From: Rapana venosa
Lineage: Eukaryota; Mollusca; Gastropoda; Neogastropoda; Muricidae
Direction: 5' to 3'
Assembly (NCBI GenBank): GCA_028751875.1
Contig: CM054159.1
Span: forward strand, 6,407,357 to 6,471,356
Length of the DNA stretch: 64,000 nt
The translations under genes and the position numbers were made by a program. Under the pieces are notes generated by a model. The model did no database searches, was not told the DNA's origin, and was given only the letters and a program-made list of their open reading frames with translations. Positions 1 through 8,764 of this stretch are shown piece by piece (position 1 is the first letter of the stretch; every line of letters starts with the position of its first letter).

Positions 1-236
1 TTTATATCGAGGATAATGGAATAAGCACTCATGTGCTTTTTTACATCCAGTCCCCGTGTCCACGCGGTTTTGTAAAGTGTTTCATCCGTTCCCACCGGCA
101 CACAATGGCCTACTCTTTCGAAATGTGGAACAGGATTTAACGTGTGCGCAAGATGTTCTGCGTGTGTTCGCACACGGGGCCTCGGTTTATAGTCTCATCC
201 GAAGGACTTTTAGGGAGAGAGGAGTCGGCACCAATG
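1..236 (-). mobile_element. tRNA-derived SINE, family A (copy 1, partial)
   Basis: This is the body and tail of a SINE lying in reverse orientation and cut by the window start. It shares the blocks ggataatggaataagcactc, ccaccggcacacaatggcc and ctcatccgaaggactttt with copies at 1787, 12656, 25755, 57080, 59335, 61245, 62185 and 62875. The tRNA-like head, seen in the 57080 and 61245 copies, is missing and is replaced near 236 by a family B SINE. Confidence 0.8.
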
Positions 237-570
237 GTGAGATTCTCTGCAGTGTCTGGTGAATTAAGAATGAGGGGTTTCATGATCTCCCAGGTCAACT
301 TCAAGTGCAGACCTGCCAGTGCCTTAATTCCCATCATGTATATACACATGCAGAAGATCAAATATGCACGTTAAAGATCCCGTATTTCATGTCAGCGTTT
401 TGGTGGGTTACGGAAATACGAACATACCCAGCATACATCCCCGAAGTCGGAATGCGGCTACCTTCGTGATGGGCAAAAACGGTCGCATACGCAAAAATTT
501 CACCATTGGTGAACCTTGGAGCTCTCGCCGAGGAACGAAAAAGAAAACTGGTGTTTTGTTTTGATATTGT
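237..570 (+). mobile_element. SINE family B, head-truncated copy
   Basis: The stretch matches the body of the copy at 4222 (shared gtgcagacctgccagtgcc and gcagaagatcaaatatgc) and extends further 3', through cagcatacatccccgaagtc and the gtcgcatacgc region, to an end near gaacgaaaaagaa. I recall this 3' module as common in gastropod repeats; that is recollection, not a search. The head is lost at the junction with the family A copy. Confidence 0.7.
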
Positions 571-860
571 ATGAAGCTTCTGACTGATATCATATTGACT
601 TCTTGTTATCTCCTTCTTACAAGTGATCATTACGCTCATTCCACGTTTTTGTCTTATATATTATTCATTACACCGAAAAGTTCTTGACTGGCATTATGTT
701 GACTTTTAATATCATCCTTTACTAATACCTACAAATTGATTTAATTATATATATTATCATGGTTGATACCATTTCATCAAGAGGAAAACCTCTTGACTGA
801 CATTATACTGACTTTTTTCTATCCTGCTTACAAGTGGTTATTAACTCATATTTTTAGTCT
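571..860. repeat. Three imperfect tandem units of about 105 bp
   Basis: Three degenerate units begin near 577, 681 and 790. Each carries ttgactg, then a cattat-ttgact block, then a pyrimidine-rich block ending in ttacaagtg or similar. No coding potential is visible. From here to 1282 there is only AT-rich sequence, a short AC microsatellite (997-1020) and GGT and poly-G runs (1119-1178). Confidence 0.5.
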
Positions 861-1282
861 ATGATCAAGGCCTAGGTATAATTATCCTGACGTCGGAGTG
901 ATGGTGACGTCATCGGAAAAAAAAATAGCCACTTTTTTCTTCTTTTATTTTAATCGGTAAAGATGTATACCTTTTCCCCGTCCACTGAAGGAACGAACAC
1001 ACACACACACACACACACACCTTGCGTAAAAAAAGAAACTTGACATTTTTACATGAACAGTGACCAGTTGGGCTTTTGTGTTTTGTTTTTGGGGTTGTCA
1101 TGTTGTTTGTTGTTGTTGGGGTGGTGGTGGTGGTGGTGGTGGTCTATTTGTTTGGGTGGGGGGGGGGGGGGGGGGGGGAACGGGGAACCCCAACTCTACA
1201 CCATACCTTCTCCTCTTCCATTTTCCTTCATCCACATCTCCTTCCATTCCATAGCTATACCTTCTTTTCTCCCCCAAAACAG

Positions 1283-1536
1283 ATGAACTGGACTCGGATT
1301 TCACCATTGAAGTGGCTCTGTACATGTCCGGAGGAGTGTTGCTCTTCGCCGGTCTGGCTTTCATCGTCTGCTCCTACTCCGTGGTCCCTTTGACTCGCTC
1401 CAAGCGAGGCAACGACGACTGTGAGGAGGACGATGATGATGCCTCCAGGGGAGATGATCGTGTCGGCATCGACAACCCTGCTGCTGCAAGTCGTTGGGAT
1501 GGTGGTTACGAGTATGATTACCGTTACATGCACTGA
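1283..1536 (+). CDS. Terminal coding exon of a membrane protein (unidentified)
   Basis: A pyrimidine-rich acceptor ends in ag at 1281-1282. The frame then encodes about 84 residues to tga at 1534-1536: a short acidic lead (ELDSDFTIE), one hydrophobic span of about 22 residues (ALYMSGGVLLFAGLAFIVCS), a basic SVVPLTRSKR boundary and an acidic tail ending YEYDYRYMH. The exon starts with two bases completing a codon from an upstream exon outside the window. One helix followed by a charged tail fits the last helix of a multi-span transporter (SLC16-like is one possibility) or a single-pass protein; I cannot identify it. Codon use looks like a real exon, unlike the simple repeats around it. Its 3' end recurs in decayed form at 2041, 2193 and 2312. 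Confidence 0.7.
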
Positions 1537-1711
1537 CTGATACGATGTGCAGCTTTGGGGTGTGGGTGTGGGTGTGGGTGTGTGCGGGTTGTTGGTTTTT
1601 TTGTGTTTTTGTTGTTGTTTTTTGGGGGGGTTTTTGGGGGTTTTTTTGGGGGGGGGTTGGTGTTCGCGTTCTTTCTTGTTTTTGTAGGCTAATAATAATA
1701 ATAATAATAAT
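1537..1711. other. G/T-rich 3' untranslated or low-complexity stretch
   Basis: Directly after the stop codon come gtgtggg repeats and T/G homopolymer runs. This is probably the 3' UTR of the preceding exon. No poly(A) signal could be chosen with confidence. Confidence 0.4.
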
Positions 1712-1775
1712 AATGCATGGAATTTATATAGCGCCGAATCTTGTAAAGCTGCAAATCAAAGCGCTCAGATGACTT
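1712..1775 (-). mobile_element. 3' end of a CR1/L2-like LINE
   Basis: Read on the minus strand, this is the terminus agcgc-tatataaattcc followed by a (TTA)n tail. The same terminus closes the RT-bearing LINE at 55020-56275 and recurs at 40425-40480. It is a severely 5'-truncated insertion. Confidence 0.7.
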
Positions 1776-1786
1776 TTTTTTTTTTT

Positions 1787-2005
1787 AATATCGAGGATAA
1801 TGGAATAAGCACTCATGCATGTGCTTTAATTACATCCAGTCCCCCGTGTGTATGCGGTTTTGTCAATTTTGTCATCTGTTTCCACCGGCACACAATGGCC
1901 TACTCTTTCGAAAAGCGGAACAGGATTTAACGTGTGCGCAAGATGTTCTGCGTGCGTTCGCACACGGGGCCTCGGTTTATATCTCATCCGAAGGACTATT
2001 ACAGA
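1787..2005 (-). mobile_element. SINE family A (copy 2, head-truncated)
   Basis: This copy has the same blocks as copy 1, from tcgaggataatggaataagc to ctcatccgaaggacta. It is truncated on the head side and runs straight into the exon-derived tandem units. Confidence 0.8.
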
Positions 2006-2440
2006 ACTTTCAAGGATTTTTTTTTTTCTCTTGGAAGTTGAAATGGGTGGTTACGAGTAGGATTACAGTTATATGGTGCAGCTTTGGTGTGTTGTTTTTG
2101 GGGTTGGGTTTGTTTTTTTTCTTTTGGTGTTCTTTCTTGTTTATTTCTCATAGAAATTTGAAGGATTTTTTGGGGGGGAAGCTGAAAATTTAAAGGATGG
2201 TAACGAGTTTGATTACCGTCACAGGCACTGGTATGATGCAGCTTCGGTGTGTATTTTTGTTGTTGTTTACTGGTTACAGAAATTTCAAGGGATTTTTTTT
2301 TTTAGAAGCTGATATGGATGGTAACGAGTGCGATTACCGATACAGGCACTGATTCAGCTTCAGTGTGCATTTGGGGTTTTTTGTTGTTTATTGCTTACAG
2401 AAATTTCAAGGATTTTTTTTCTTGGAAAGTGTGACTGTGA
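1996..2440 (+). repeat. Decayed tandem copies of the 1283-1536 exon end
   Basis: Three further copies of the last 30-60 bp of the exon (ggtggttacgagtatgattaccg, then the cactga stop region and gcagctttgg) lie at about 2041-2090, 2193-2255 and 2312-2370. They alternate with acagaaatttcaagga blocks at about 1999, 2148, 2276 and 2397. Some spacers retain a ttacag acceptor-like sequence. Each copy has substitutions or an early stop. Confidence 0.6.
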
Positions 2441-2493
2441 GGTTTATACGAATTTAAAAGAACAGTAATGTGATCTCTACGGTCAAATTTTGT

Positions 2494-2610
2494 GCTGATC
2501 TGTAAAGGCCTTTTTATCCCACCCATGTAAATACGCATGCAGAAATTTACATGCATGTGCTCAAGATCGTGTAATTCATATTTTTGTATATATTTTTACA
2601 TGCATGTATA
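2494..2610 (+). mobile_element. Degenerate SINE family B fragment
   Basis: Short matches to the family B body (aaaggcctttttatccc, then a gcatgcagaaat block and caagatcgtgtaattcat) identify a decayed internal piece. Confidence 0.4.
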
Positions 2611-2637
2611 AAAAAGATCATCTAACTCTGATTTCAT

Positions 2638-2664
2638 AACACACACGCACGCACGCACGCACGC

Positions 2665-2700
<36 letters not shown>

Positions 2701-2701
2701 A
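2638..2701. repeat. AC/GC microsatellite
   Basis: The run passes from (acgc)n through (gc)n to (ac)n. From 2702 to 3826 I see no gene or recognisable element, only AT-rich sequence and short G/T or A homopolymer runs. Confidence 0.9.
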
Positions 2702-3826
2702 AATTGCGGCACCCTGAAACTACTAAACATCCTGGAATCAGAAGTTAACTAAAAATATGCATTATATGATGCTGCATGTTAAGATTCCGACAAATGCGAC
2801 TTAGCACATACAGAATATTCTTGCAAGCAAGTATAAATAGGTGAACAAATTAACTGCATGTCGATTTTTGATCATACCTTTAAAATTACAGCCCATGTGT
2901 TTGCATTTGTCATTATCGGTTGCTAATAATTTCTGTTCAGTAAACTCATGACTTGATACTGTGTTCCTAGACTTGAAGATCTCATACTTCAAAAGTGTAT
3001 GACTGTGTGTATGATGTTTACTGAATGAAGGTCAGTCTTCTGGAAGTACAGGTTTTTAAAATTTTGATACCGTATAATGTCCTCTTATTATTGTTGTTAA
3101 GTTTTGTAGATCAAACAGGCTCTAAAGCAATGTTTCACTAATCACTGCCGTATTCCTTGGGAATTTGTTTTTGTTTTGTTTTGTTCGCTTCTAATGAATA
3201 CTCAGTATCCACTCTTTCCTTTAGACCCCCCCCAAAAAAACAAAAAAAACACAACACACACACAAAACCTCATACTCCAGGGGGGTTTGCTGTTGTTTTT
3301 TGTTGTTGGTGATGGTGGGGTTTTGGGGGGTTGTTTTTGTTTGTTGTTGGGGGGATGGACTTTTTGTACAAAAAAAAAAAAATTACCATTCAGAATCGTT
3401 TTAAAAAATGTATGAGTGTGTGTGATTTTTGGTACCTTTGGCTGTTTTTTTGTCTTCTGTGGTTTATTGTGTTACGTTTTGAGACTGCTACACTCCTATG
3501 CCCCTATTCAGTGCTGAACAAAATGCAGTTGTACTTCTGTGTGCTCAACAAATTTAACTGGTTGTTGCTCGTATTCGCAGTATGCTCAACATACTCTTGT
3601 ATGCTCAACAGACTTTGTGGACAATACTCGAAAGCTAATTTTTGTTAGATAATGCAACTTTGATGTGTGTGTGTGTGTTTCGGGGAGGGGGGGGGCAATC
3701 ATTTCAGTATGATCAACTTGTAGTAATGAAATATGTTTCATTAACGCAGGAACAATACTAAAATCAGTAACACAGAGATGGTTCAAATTCACTCACCTCA
3801 CCTATCCCATAGTCTAGTAGACTGTT

Positions 3827-4119
3827 GGGGACGGGATAGCTCAGTGGTCGGAGCACTCGCTTTCCCCCAGCCAAGTTAAGCAGCATCGAGCGTGGTTACT
3901 AATTGGATGGGTGACCGTTTGCGCGCCTTGGCTTCAGTACAGTTCCCCCAGTTCAACCAGCTGTAAATGGGTACCTGCCCTCTTTAGGATCATGGAAGGT
4001 AAAGCAGCGAGGGAGAGGAGATGGGCGCCGCCCTCAATATGCTGGCCCCCAGAGAGGCTGAGGTCTCTGACGCCTCACTCCCCTACGACCTTATAGGTTA
4101 TGGGACACCTCTACCTTTA
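3827..4119 (+). mobile_element. SINE family C: tRNA/5S rRNA chimeric head
   Basis: A tRNA-like start with a pol III A-box-like tagctcagtgg (3836-3846) is followed at 3873-3917 by a 5S rRNA-like segment (aagttaagcagc, then ggttact, then ggatgggtgaccg). This corresponds to the 5S internal control region: A box, intermediate element and C box. A body of about 200 bp ends at gggacacctctaccttt. A second, inverted copy lies at 57676-57967. The 5S identity rests on my knowledge of metazoan 5S sequence. Confidence 0.75.
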
Positions 4120-4221
4120 GTAGACCGTTGGGGCACCACTTAAGATTTTTGCAACCAGTTTCCTACTACTTTAGACTACCGTGACTAAAATCTTTGTTTC
4201 TAAACACGCGGGTGTATTATG

Positions 4222-4450
4222 GATGCTGTAGCCAGGTGGATAGAGTGGTTTGACTTTCATGCCCATGAAACTATGAAGTTGTGGGGGTTCGAATCTCGGC
4301 AGCAACATGTGGTGAATTAGAATTAACGGTGGGTATTTTACGGTTTTCTGGGTCGGCTTAAAGTGCAGACCTGCCAGTGCCTTAATTTCCTTAATGTATA
4401 TATGCAGAAGATCAAATATGCCTGCTAAAGATACCGTAATTAATGTCACT
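4222..4450 (+). mobile_element. tRNA-derived SINE family B with intact head
   Basis: The tRNA-like head has an A box (tagccaggtgg, 4229-4239) and a B box (gggttcgaatc, 4285-4295). The body is shared with 237-570 and is followed by a ttaatgtcac-type 3' part. The 5' boundary is approximate. Confidence 0.8.
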
Positions 4451-4499
4451 GTTCAGCTGTACATCAAAACTTAAAAAATCTGTGAGTGACGTACAATGG

Positions 4500-4900
4500 T
4501 GGATTATGAGGGTTTGTATTTGCTATTTTTGTTTGTTGTTGGTGGTGGTGGTGGAGGTAGAGGTGGGGTTTTTGTTTGTTTTGTTTCGTGGTGGGGATTT
4601 GGGGGTGTTTTTTGTTTGTTTTGTGTTTGTGTGTGTTTTTTTGCTGCCTCATCTTCTGAGACGTTCTTGCTGTTCCAACACTGCTCATTTCAATCACTCT
4701 TCCCCCAGTCACACCTGGGTCCGTTATGTCGGATCTTCAGGGTCAGAATTCCACAGAGAATCTATCAATGTTGTCAGGCTGCTGTGGGGCCACCAGGCAG
4801 AGGGGCCCGCCCTGCACTGCTGCTAGGTCATTTTGATCTCTTAAGAGATTCAACCCCACGTCCTTCCAGCCCATAGGGCTAAGAGCTGGTTGTTAAGTAG
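4500..4900. other. G/T-rich tract and unassigned unique sequence
   Basis: 4510-4645 is GGT/TTTG-rich low-complexity DNA. 4660-4880 is ordinary-complexity sequence (around ggggccaccaggcagagggg) that could be part of an unrecognised interspersed repeat. I see no coding signal. Confidence 0.4.
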
Positions 4901-5043
4901 GTCTATAATTCTTTGCTGTAATTACGCTGATGATCAGCTTCAAACGGAAAACCCCCACCCGCAAAAACTGTACATTTTGAAGGTTTGATAAATATGTTGG
5001 CAATACATTGTGACTAAAATAAAGTGAATGGTTTGATATGAAG

Positions 5044-5044
<1 letters not shown>

Positions 5045-5087
<43 letters not shown>

Positions 5088-5240
5088 TATTTGGGTGTGG
5101 GTGTGAGTTGAGTGAGGGTGTCTGTGTATCTGTGTGTGTGGTGTAGTGTGTGTGTGTGGTGTGGTGTGTGTGTGGGTGGGTGGGTGGGGGGGGGGGGATC
5201 TGTGTGTGTGAATGTGTGTGTATGTGTGATAGAGTGATAA
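5045..5240. repeat. TG microsatellite and derived GTG-rich tract
   Basis: A pure (tg)n run of about 40 bp is followed by degenerate gtgtgg/gggtg repeats. The next stretch, 5241-6290, holds no gene. Within it, 5872-5940 carries two units of the acagcctgtgctctctct minisatellite described at 21968. Confidence 0.9.
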
Positions 5241-6295
5241 CTCAGAAAAATATGTACCTCAGCCATGGGCCACACATCACAATACATGCGGGGGGACAGA
5301 GACAGAGACAGACAGACAGAATAAGAACACTCAACAGGTAAGTGAATGTGTATGCTTGAGAAAATACACTGTCGACCTTCCAGAAAAGTAATAATAACCA
5401 GTCTCACATCAAACCCAGAGTCAAAGCATTATTCTCCATGTAATTTTTATTCATGATTATCATTTTATTAAATTATCATGCAATTAAATTATCATTACTG
5501 TGCTGTTAACATAATATGCATTCTAATGCTCAAAAACATCCGAGGACATTTTGGTTTTGGGCCATTCTCATCAGGTGTTATCTCCAACTCAATAGTCCAC
5601 AAGAATCAGACAATAAAATCTAAACATGAGTGTTCTCTATCCATTCTTTCTGTCACTACAGCAACACTTCACAACCTCATTCCAATCCAATCTATTCAGA
5701 TTGCTTATGAATACTACTAGCCCTTGCTGACCCCAAAGTCTGAAGTCAAGTTTTAAGTATGGTCCCACTGACTTCACAGTATTTCAGCACAATGTCCATA
5801 AATTATGTCACCGACAAGTCCAAATGTCAACTTCCTACTGTATTAACTCACACATGTATTGTACAGATGCACAACACAGCCTGTGCTCTCTCTCTCTGCG
5901 ACTAACACAGCCTGTGCTCTCTCTCTCTCTCTCTCTCGAAAAACGGGCGAGTGAGATGGACGTGTTGGAATAGTGCTCCTCATTATTAATGAAATGTGAC
6001 TGTGTTTGCTGTTGTATTGAGACCATTTTTTGCAGTAGTGATAGTATAGGACTGGTGCACAGGAAAATATCATCAAATAATCTCAGAGGTCAGTAATCCG
6101 GCCGAAATTAACATTTTTACTAATTACAAATGATATATAGAAGGACTGTGTTGTGACGCCAACTCAAACTTGATTCAAACCAATCCACCGTTACTGGGAT
6201 TTGTCCTTGACCTTTGTTTTTGTTTTCATGTTTCGTGCTGGTGTACTGTTAAAGAAATTCAGCAGTGAAGGACAGGCGCTTGAAAAGAGAAAAAA

Positions 6296-6949
6296 ATGTC
6301 ACAGGGTGAAATGTTTACAACACCGGCAAATATCATGCAAGTAATGGGCTGGCGTTTTTCCCAGATTCAGCAGGGACTACTTTTACATTCAAATGGGATA
6401 AAGAGCAGCATAGAAGACAAGTTTAAGGCTTTAGATGAAAGAATATCTCATTTCATTGAAGAAATTATTTCACTAAAAGAAAGTGTGATGCAAAACAGGG
6501 ATGACATTAACGAAATACAAGAAGACAGGCAAGTGATGTTTGACAGATTAGAAAAACTTGAGAGAAAGCTGGAATCAATGGAGCAAAGTGCAAAAGCTAA
6601 CAATGCACAATTCATCAACGTGGAGGAACAGGAAGGTGAAACTGAGCACACAATTACTCAGTATATCATTGACATTCTGAATGACCATGCCCCTTACTTG
6701 GACTGGCGTCAGGAGGACATAGCAAGGGCATACCGCACTGGAAGGCCACGTTCTGGGAAGGGAGAACCACGACCCATCATCGTTCATTTTTGCCGATGGT
6801 CGGATAAGATGGCGGTGATGGCAGACAGAGAACTTCGGGACAGTCTGAGGAGAAGTGGTACATGTACGGTGGTTCTAGTCCATTACCTGTACCAGTTTTC
6901 TGCAAGGACTTGTGTGAAGAGGCATGCCTGCCGAACCATTGTCATTTAG
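6296..6949 (+). CDS. LINE ORF1-like protein (coiled coil plus RNA-binding region), 3'-disrupted
   Basis: An open frame of 217 residues begins aaaATGtcacag. Residues 40-110 form a heptad-rich, charged coiled coil (KFKALDERISHFIEEI, EKLERKLESME). Residues 118-190 resemble the RRM/C-terminal region of L1-type ORF1 proteins, with DIARAYRTGRPR and RPIIVHF followed by a WSDKMAVMADRELRDSLRR block. The last 30 residues look like frame-shifted or foreign sequence. Such proteins bind the retrotransposon RNA as trimers. A second member with only the coiled coil lies at 21308. No reverse transcriptase follows, so the element is defective. Confidence 0.7.
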   Translation: MSQGEMFTTPANIMQVMGWRFSQIQQGLLLHSNGIKSSIEDKFKALDERISHFIEEIISLKESVMQNRDDINEIQEDRQVMFDRLEKLERKLESMEQSAKANNAQFINVEEQEGETEHTITQYIIDILNDHAPYLDWRQEDIARAYRTGRPRSGKGEPRPIIVHFCRWSDKMAVMADRELRDSLRRSGTCTVVLVHYLYQFSARTCVKRHACRTIVI

Positions 6950-7334
6950 GCCAAAATGTGGCTGTTTTCTGTTTGTTTTCATGAACTTTATGTACCGCCG
7001 ACTGAAAAGCAAAATTTTCACCCGGACATTGAAGATGCGAAACCTGCAAGCCGGTGTCGTGGTGGGATTGCTCCTAGTTCAACTTTTCTACGGCGATTTA
7101 TTGCAGCAGTGTGGGGACGTTGAACTGAACCCGGGACCACCCAAGCGTGACAGCTACCGCCAGAGCAAACTGCCCAGTACCGACCGCCCAAGTGATGCCA
7201 CCTCTTCTCCCACCCATCGACCATCCAACTTGGAGCAGTCCATTTCAGATGTACTCAGTGCGCTGCACTCTATGAACACTGCACTGAACGAGAAAATGGA
7301 CAGCTTGAAGGATGAAATGAGTCAGCTGCGTTAG
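6924..7334 (+). CDS. LINE ORF1 N-terminus with 2A ribosome-skipping motif
   Basis: In this 136-residue frame a hydrophobic stretch (AGVVVGLLLVQLFYGDLL, about residues 43-60) leads directly into QQCGDVELNPGP. This is a perfect D(V/I)ExNPGP 2A motif with the predicted break between Gly71 and Pro72 (Pro codon 7137-7139). Downstream is a Ser/Thr/Pro-rich linker and the start of a coiled coil (DVLSALHSMNTALNEKMDS). A stop at 7332-7334 interrupts it, but the reading continues as ELGGEVEQLRGEV, so the stop looks like a decay mutation. The frame is then cut by the insert at 7386. The likely native start is the Met at residue 38 or 23. 2A motifs in APE-type non-LTR retrotransposons are established knowledge; function here is inferred. 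Confidence 0.75.
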   Translation: MPAEPLSFRPKCGCFLFVFMNFMYRRLKSKIFTRTLKMRNLQAGVVVGLLLVQLFYGDLLQQCGDVELNPGPPKRDSYRQSKLPSTDRPSDATSSPTHRPSNLEQSISDVLSALHSMNTALNEKMDSLKDEMSQLR

Positions 7335-7385
7335 GAGCTTGGGGGAGAGGTGGAGCAGCTGAGGGGAGAGGTGAGGACGCTGCCC

Positions 7386-7716
7386 GGAAATACTACTATC
7401 GTAACTCAATTTTTTACGATTTTGAGATTTTTTGCATACCAGTGCTGTGCAGAGACACACCATGTGGCAAAGGCAGGAAATGCCTGTTCTATTAATAAAG
7501 ATGCTGCAATAGAAATACTTTAATAGTAACTCATTCAGTAGTATTTTTTATGGAAGCAACACCAGTGTAACTCTACTTACAACACTTGTATCTCAGTTGT
7601 CAGATTTTGTGTGGGAATACAAGTGTCGTAAGTCAACTTACTATTTTTGTATTGCAGCTTTTTTACAACAAGCAATGGCAAAGAAGGTGTAACTTGACTT
7701 ACGATAGTGTTATTCC
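7386..7716. mobile_element. MITE-like insert with short inverted termini
   Basis: The left end ggaaatactactatcgtaac (7386-7405, then tcaa) and the reverse complement of the right end 7694-7716 (ggaataacactatcgtaag, then tcaa) match at about 20 of 24 positions. The insert is 331 bp, AT-rich and non-coding. It interrupts the preceding ORF1 coding sequence. No clear target duplication was found. Confidence 0.45.
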
Positions 7717-7867
7717 AGTAAAGGAACCCCACCTTCATGAAAATCTGGTATACTTCATAGTTACAACAGCTGTATCCTGTTAGTCACTCCTTACTTTCTG
7801 TTTGCTGCCACCACTTTCCCGCAATTTTACCTATTCTTTCATTTTGGAAGCTGCTAACACAAGACTT

Positions 7868-7931
7868 GACCACGAATTCCAGCCCACAACAAAAATGTTT
7901 TGACCACGAATTCCAGCCCACAACAAAAATG
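7868..7931 (+). repeat. 32-33-bp direct repeat, two copies
   Basis: The unit ttgaccacgaattccagccc followed by acaacaaaaatg occurs twice in tandem. Confidence 0.85.
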
Positions 7932-8108
7932 TAAGTACACACCATACTTTTTTATGTTTTTGTTTCATTAGACAAAAGCTAATTCCAGACATAAACTAAA
8001 GATGTTGTTAATGCATGCTGCTTGGTTGCGTTTCATGTTTTCTTAGAACTATAGGCCTAACCCAGCCTCCCTGTATGTTTTCAATCTTTTTTGTGCAGCA
8101 GCTCACTG

Positions 8109-8112
<4 letters not shown>

Positions 8113-8146
<34 letters not shown>
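8113..8146. repeat. TG microsatellite
   Basis: A (tg)n tract passes into (gc)n. Further simple repeats in this otherwise gene-free stretch are (ag)n at 8405-8473, (ta)n at 8587-8602 and (gt)n at 8609-8630. Confidence 0.9.
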
Positions 8147-8150
<4 letters not shown>

Positions 8151-8421
8151 TGCGTGCGAATGTGTGTGTGTGTGCTATTATGTGTGTTGGAGTTGTTGCC
8201 TTTTGTTTAAAGTCTTTTATACTCTGAAGTGCTATTAGACTTAATTGTGTGCGTTTCATTTGGTGTTGTGAGTAACTTGTTATACAAAATAGTATCCCCT
8301 CCCCGCTCCTTCATATCTAAATTATGAATGTATAATAGAGTCGTTCTATTGTTGTTAATTCTGCTGTAAATATAGACCTATGGCGCCCAAGAAAAACATT
8401 ATATATATTGAGAGAGGAGAG

Positions 8422-8477
<56 letters not shown>

Positions 8478-8764
8478 AATGAAAACAAATCCATTTTTTT
8501 GCTGAACACATCTTTTATTTAAAAAGCCCATTCGTCCACTAAATTTTCGGCGGCATTAGCCTTTGTCGAGGTGGGGCCTATGACATTATATATATATATA
8601 TATTATTAGTGTGTGTGTGTGTGTGTGTGTAATTGTGTGATAGAGAGCTTACTTTGGTAATCATGGCATTTGTGTTTGGAGAGGATGGAGTACAGAGGTT
8701 CACTGACTTGAAAGTTTATTTAAACAAAGAGGTTATTTTGTCTTAAGCATGTTGTAGCAGAGTT

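Noticed and set aside
1098..1364. Minus-strand polyproline frame next to the first exon
   Set aside because: Encoded by poly-C and CCA repeats on the strand opposite the real exon.
3873..3917. Possible 5S rRNA gene
   Set aside because: Only the internal control region is 5S-like; the 5' and 3' thirds of 5S are absent and the copy is part of a SINE.
4940..5407. 155-residue minus-strand frame rich in Thr-His repeats
   Set aside because: It is the translation of a TG microsatellite and its degenerate flank.
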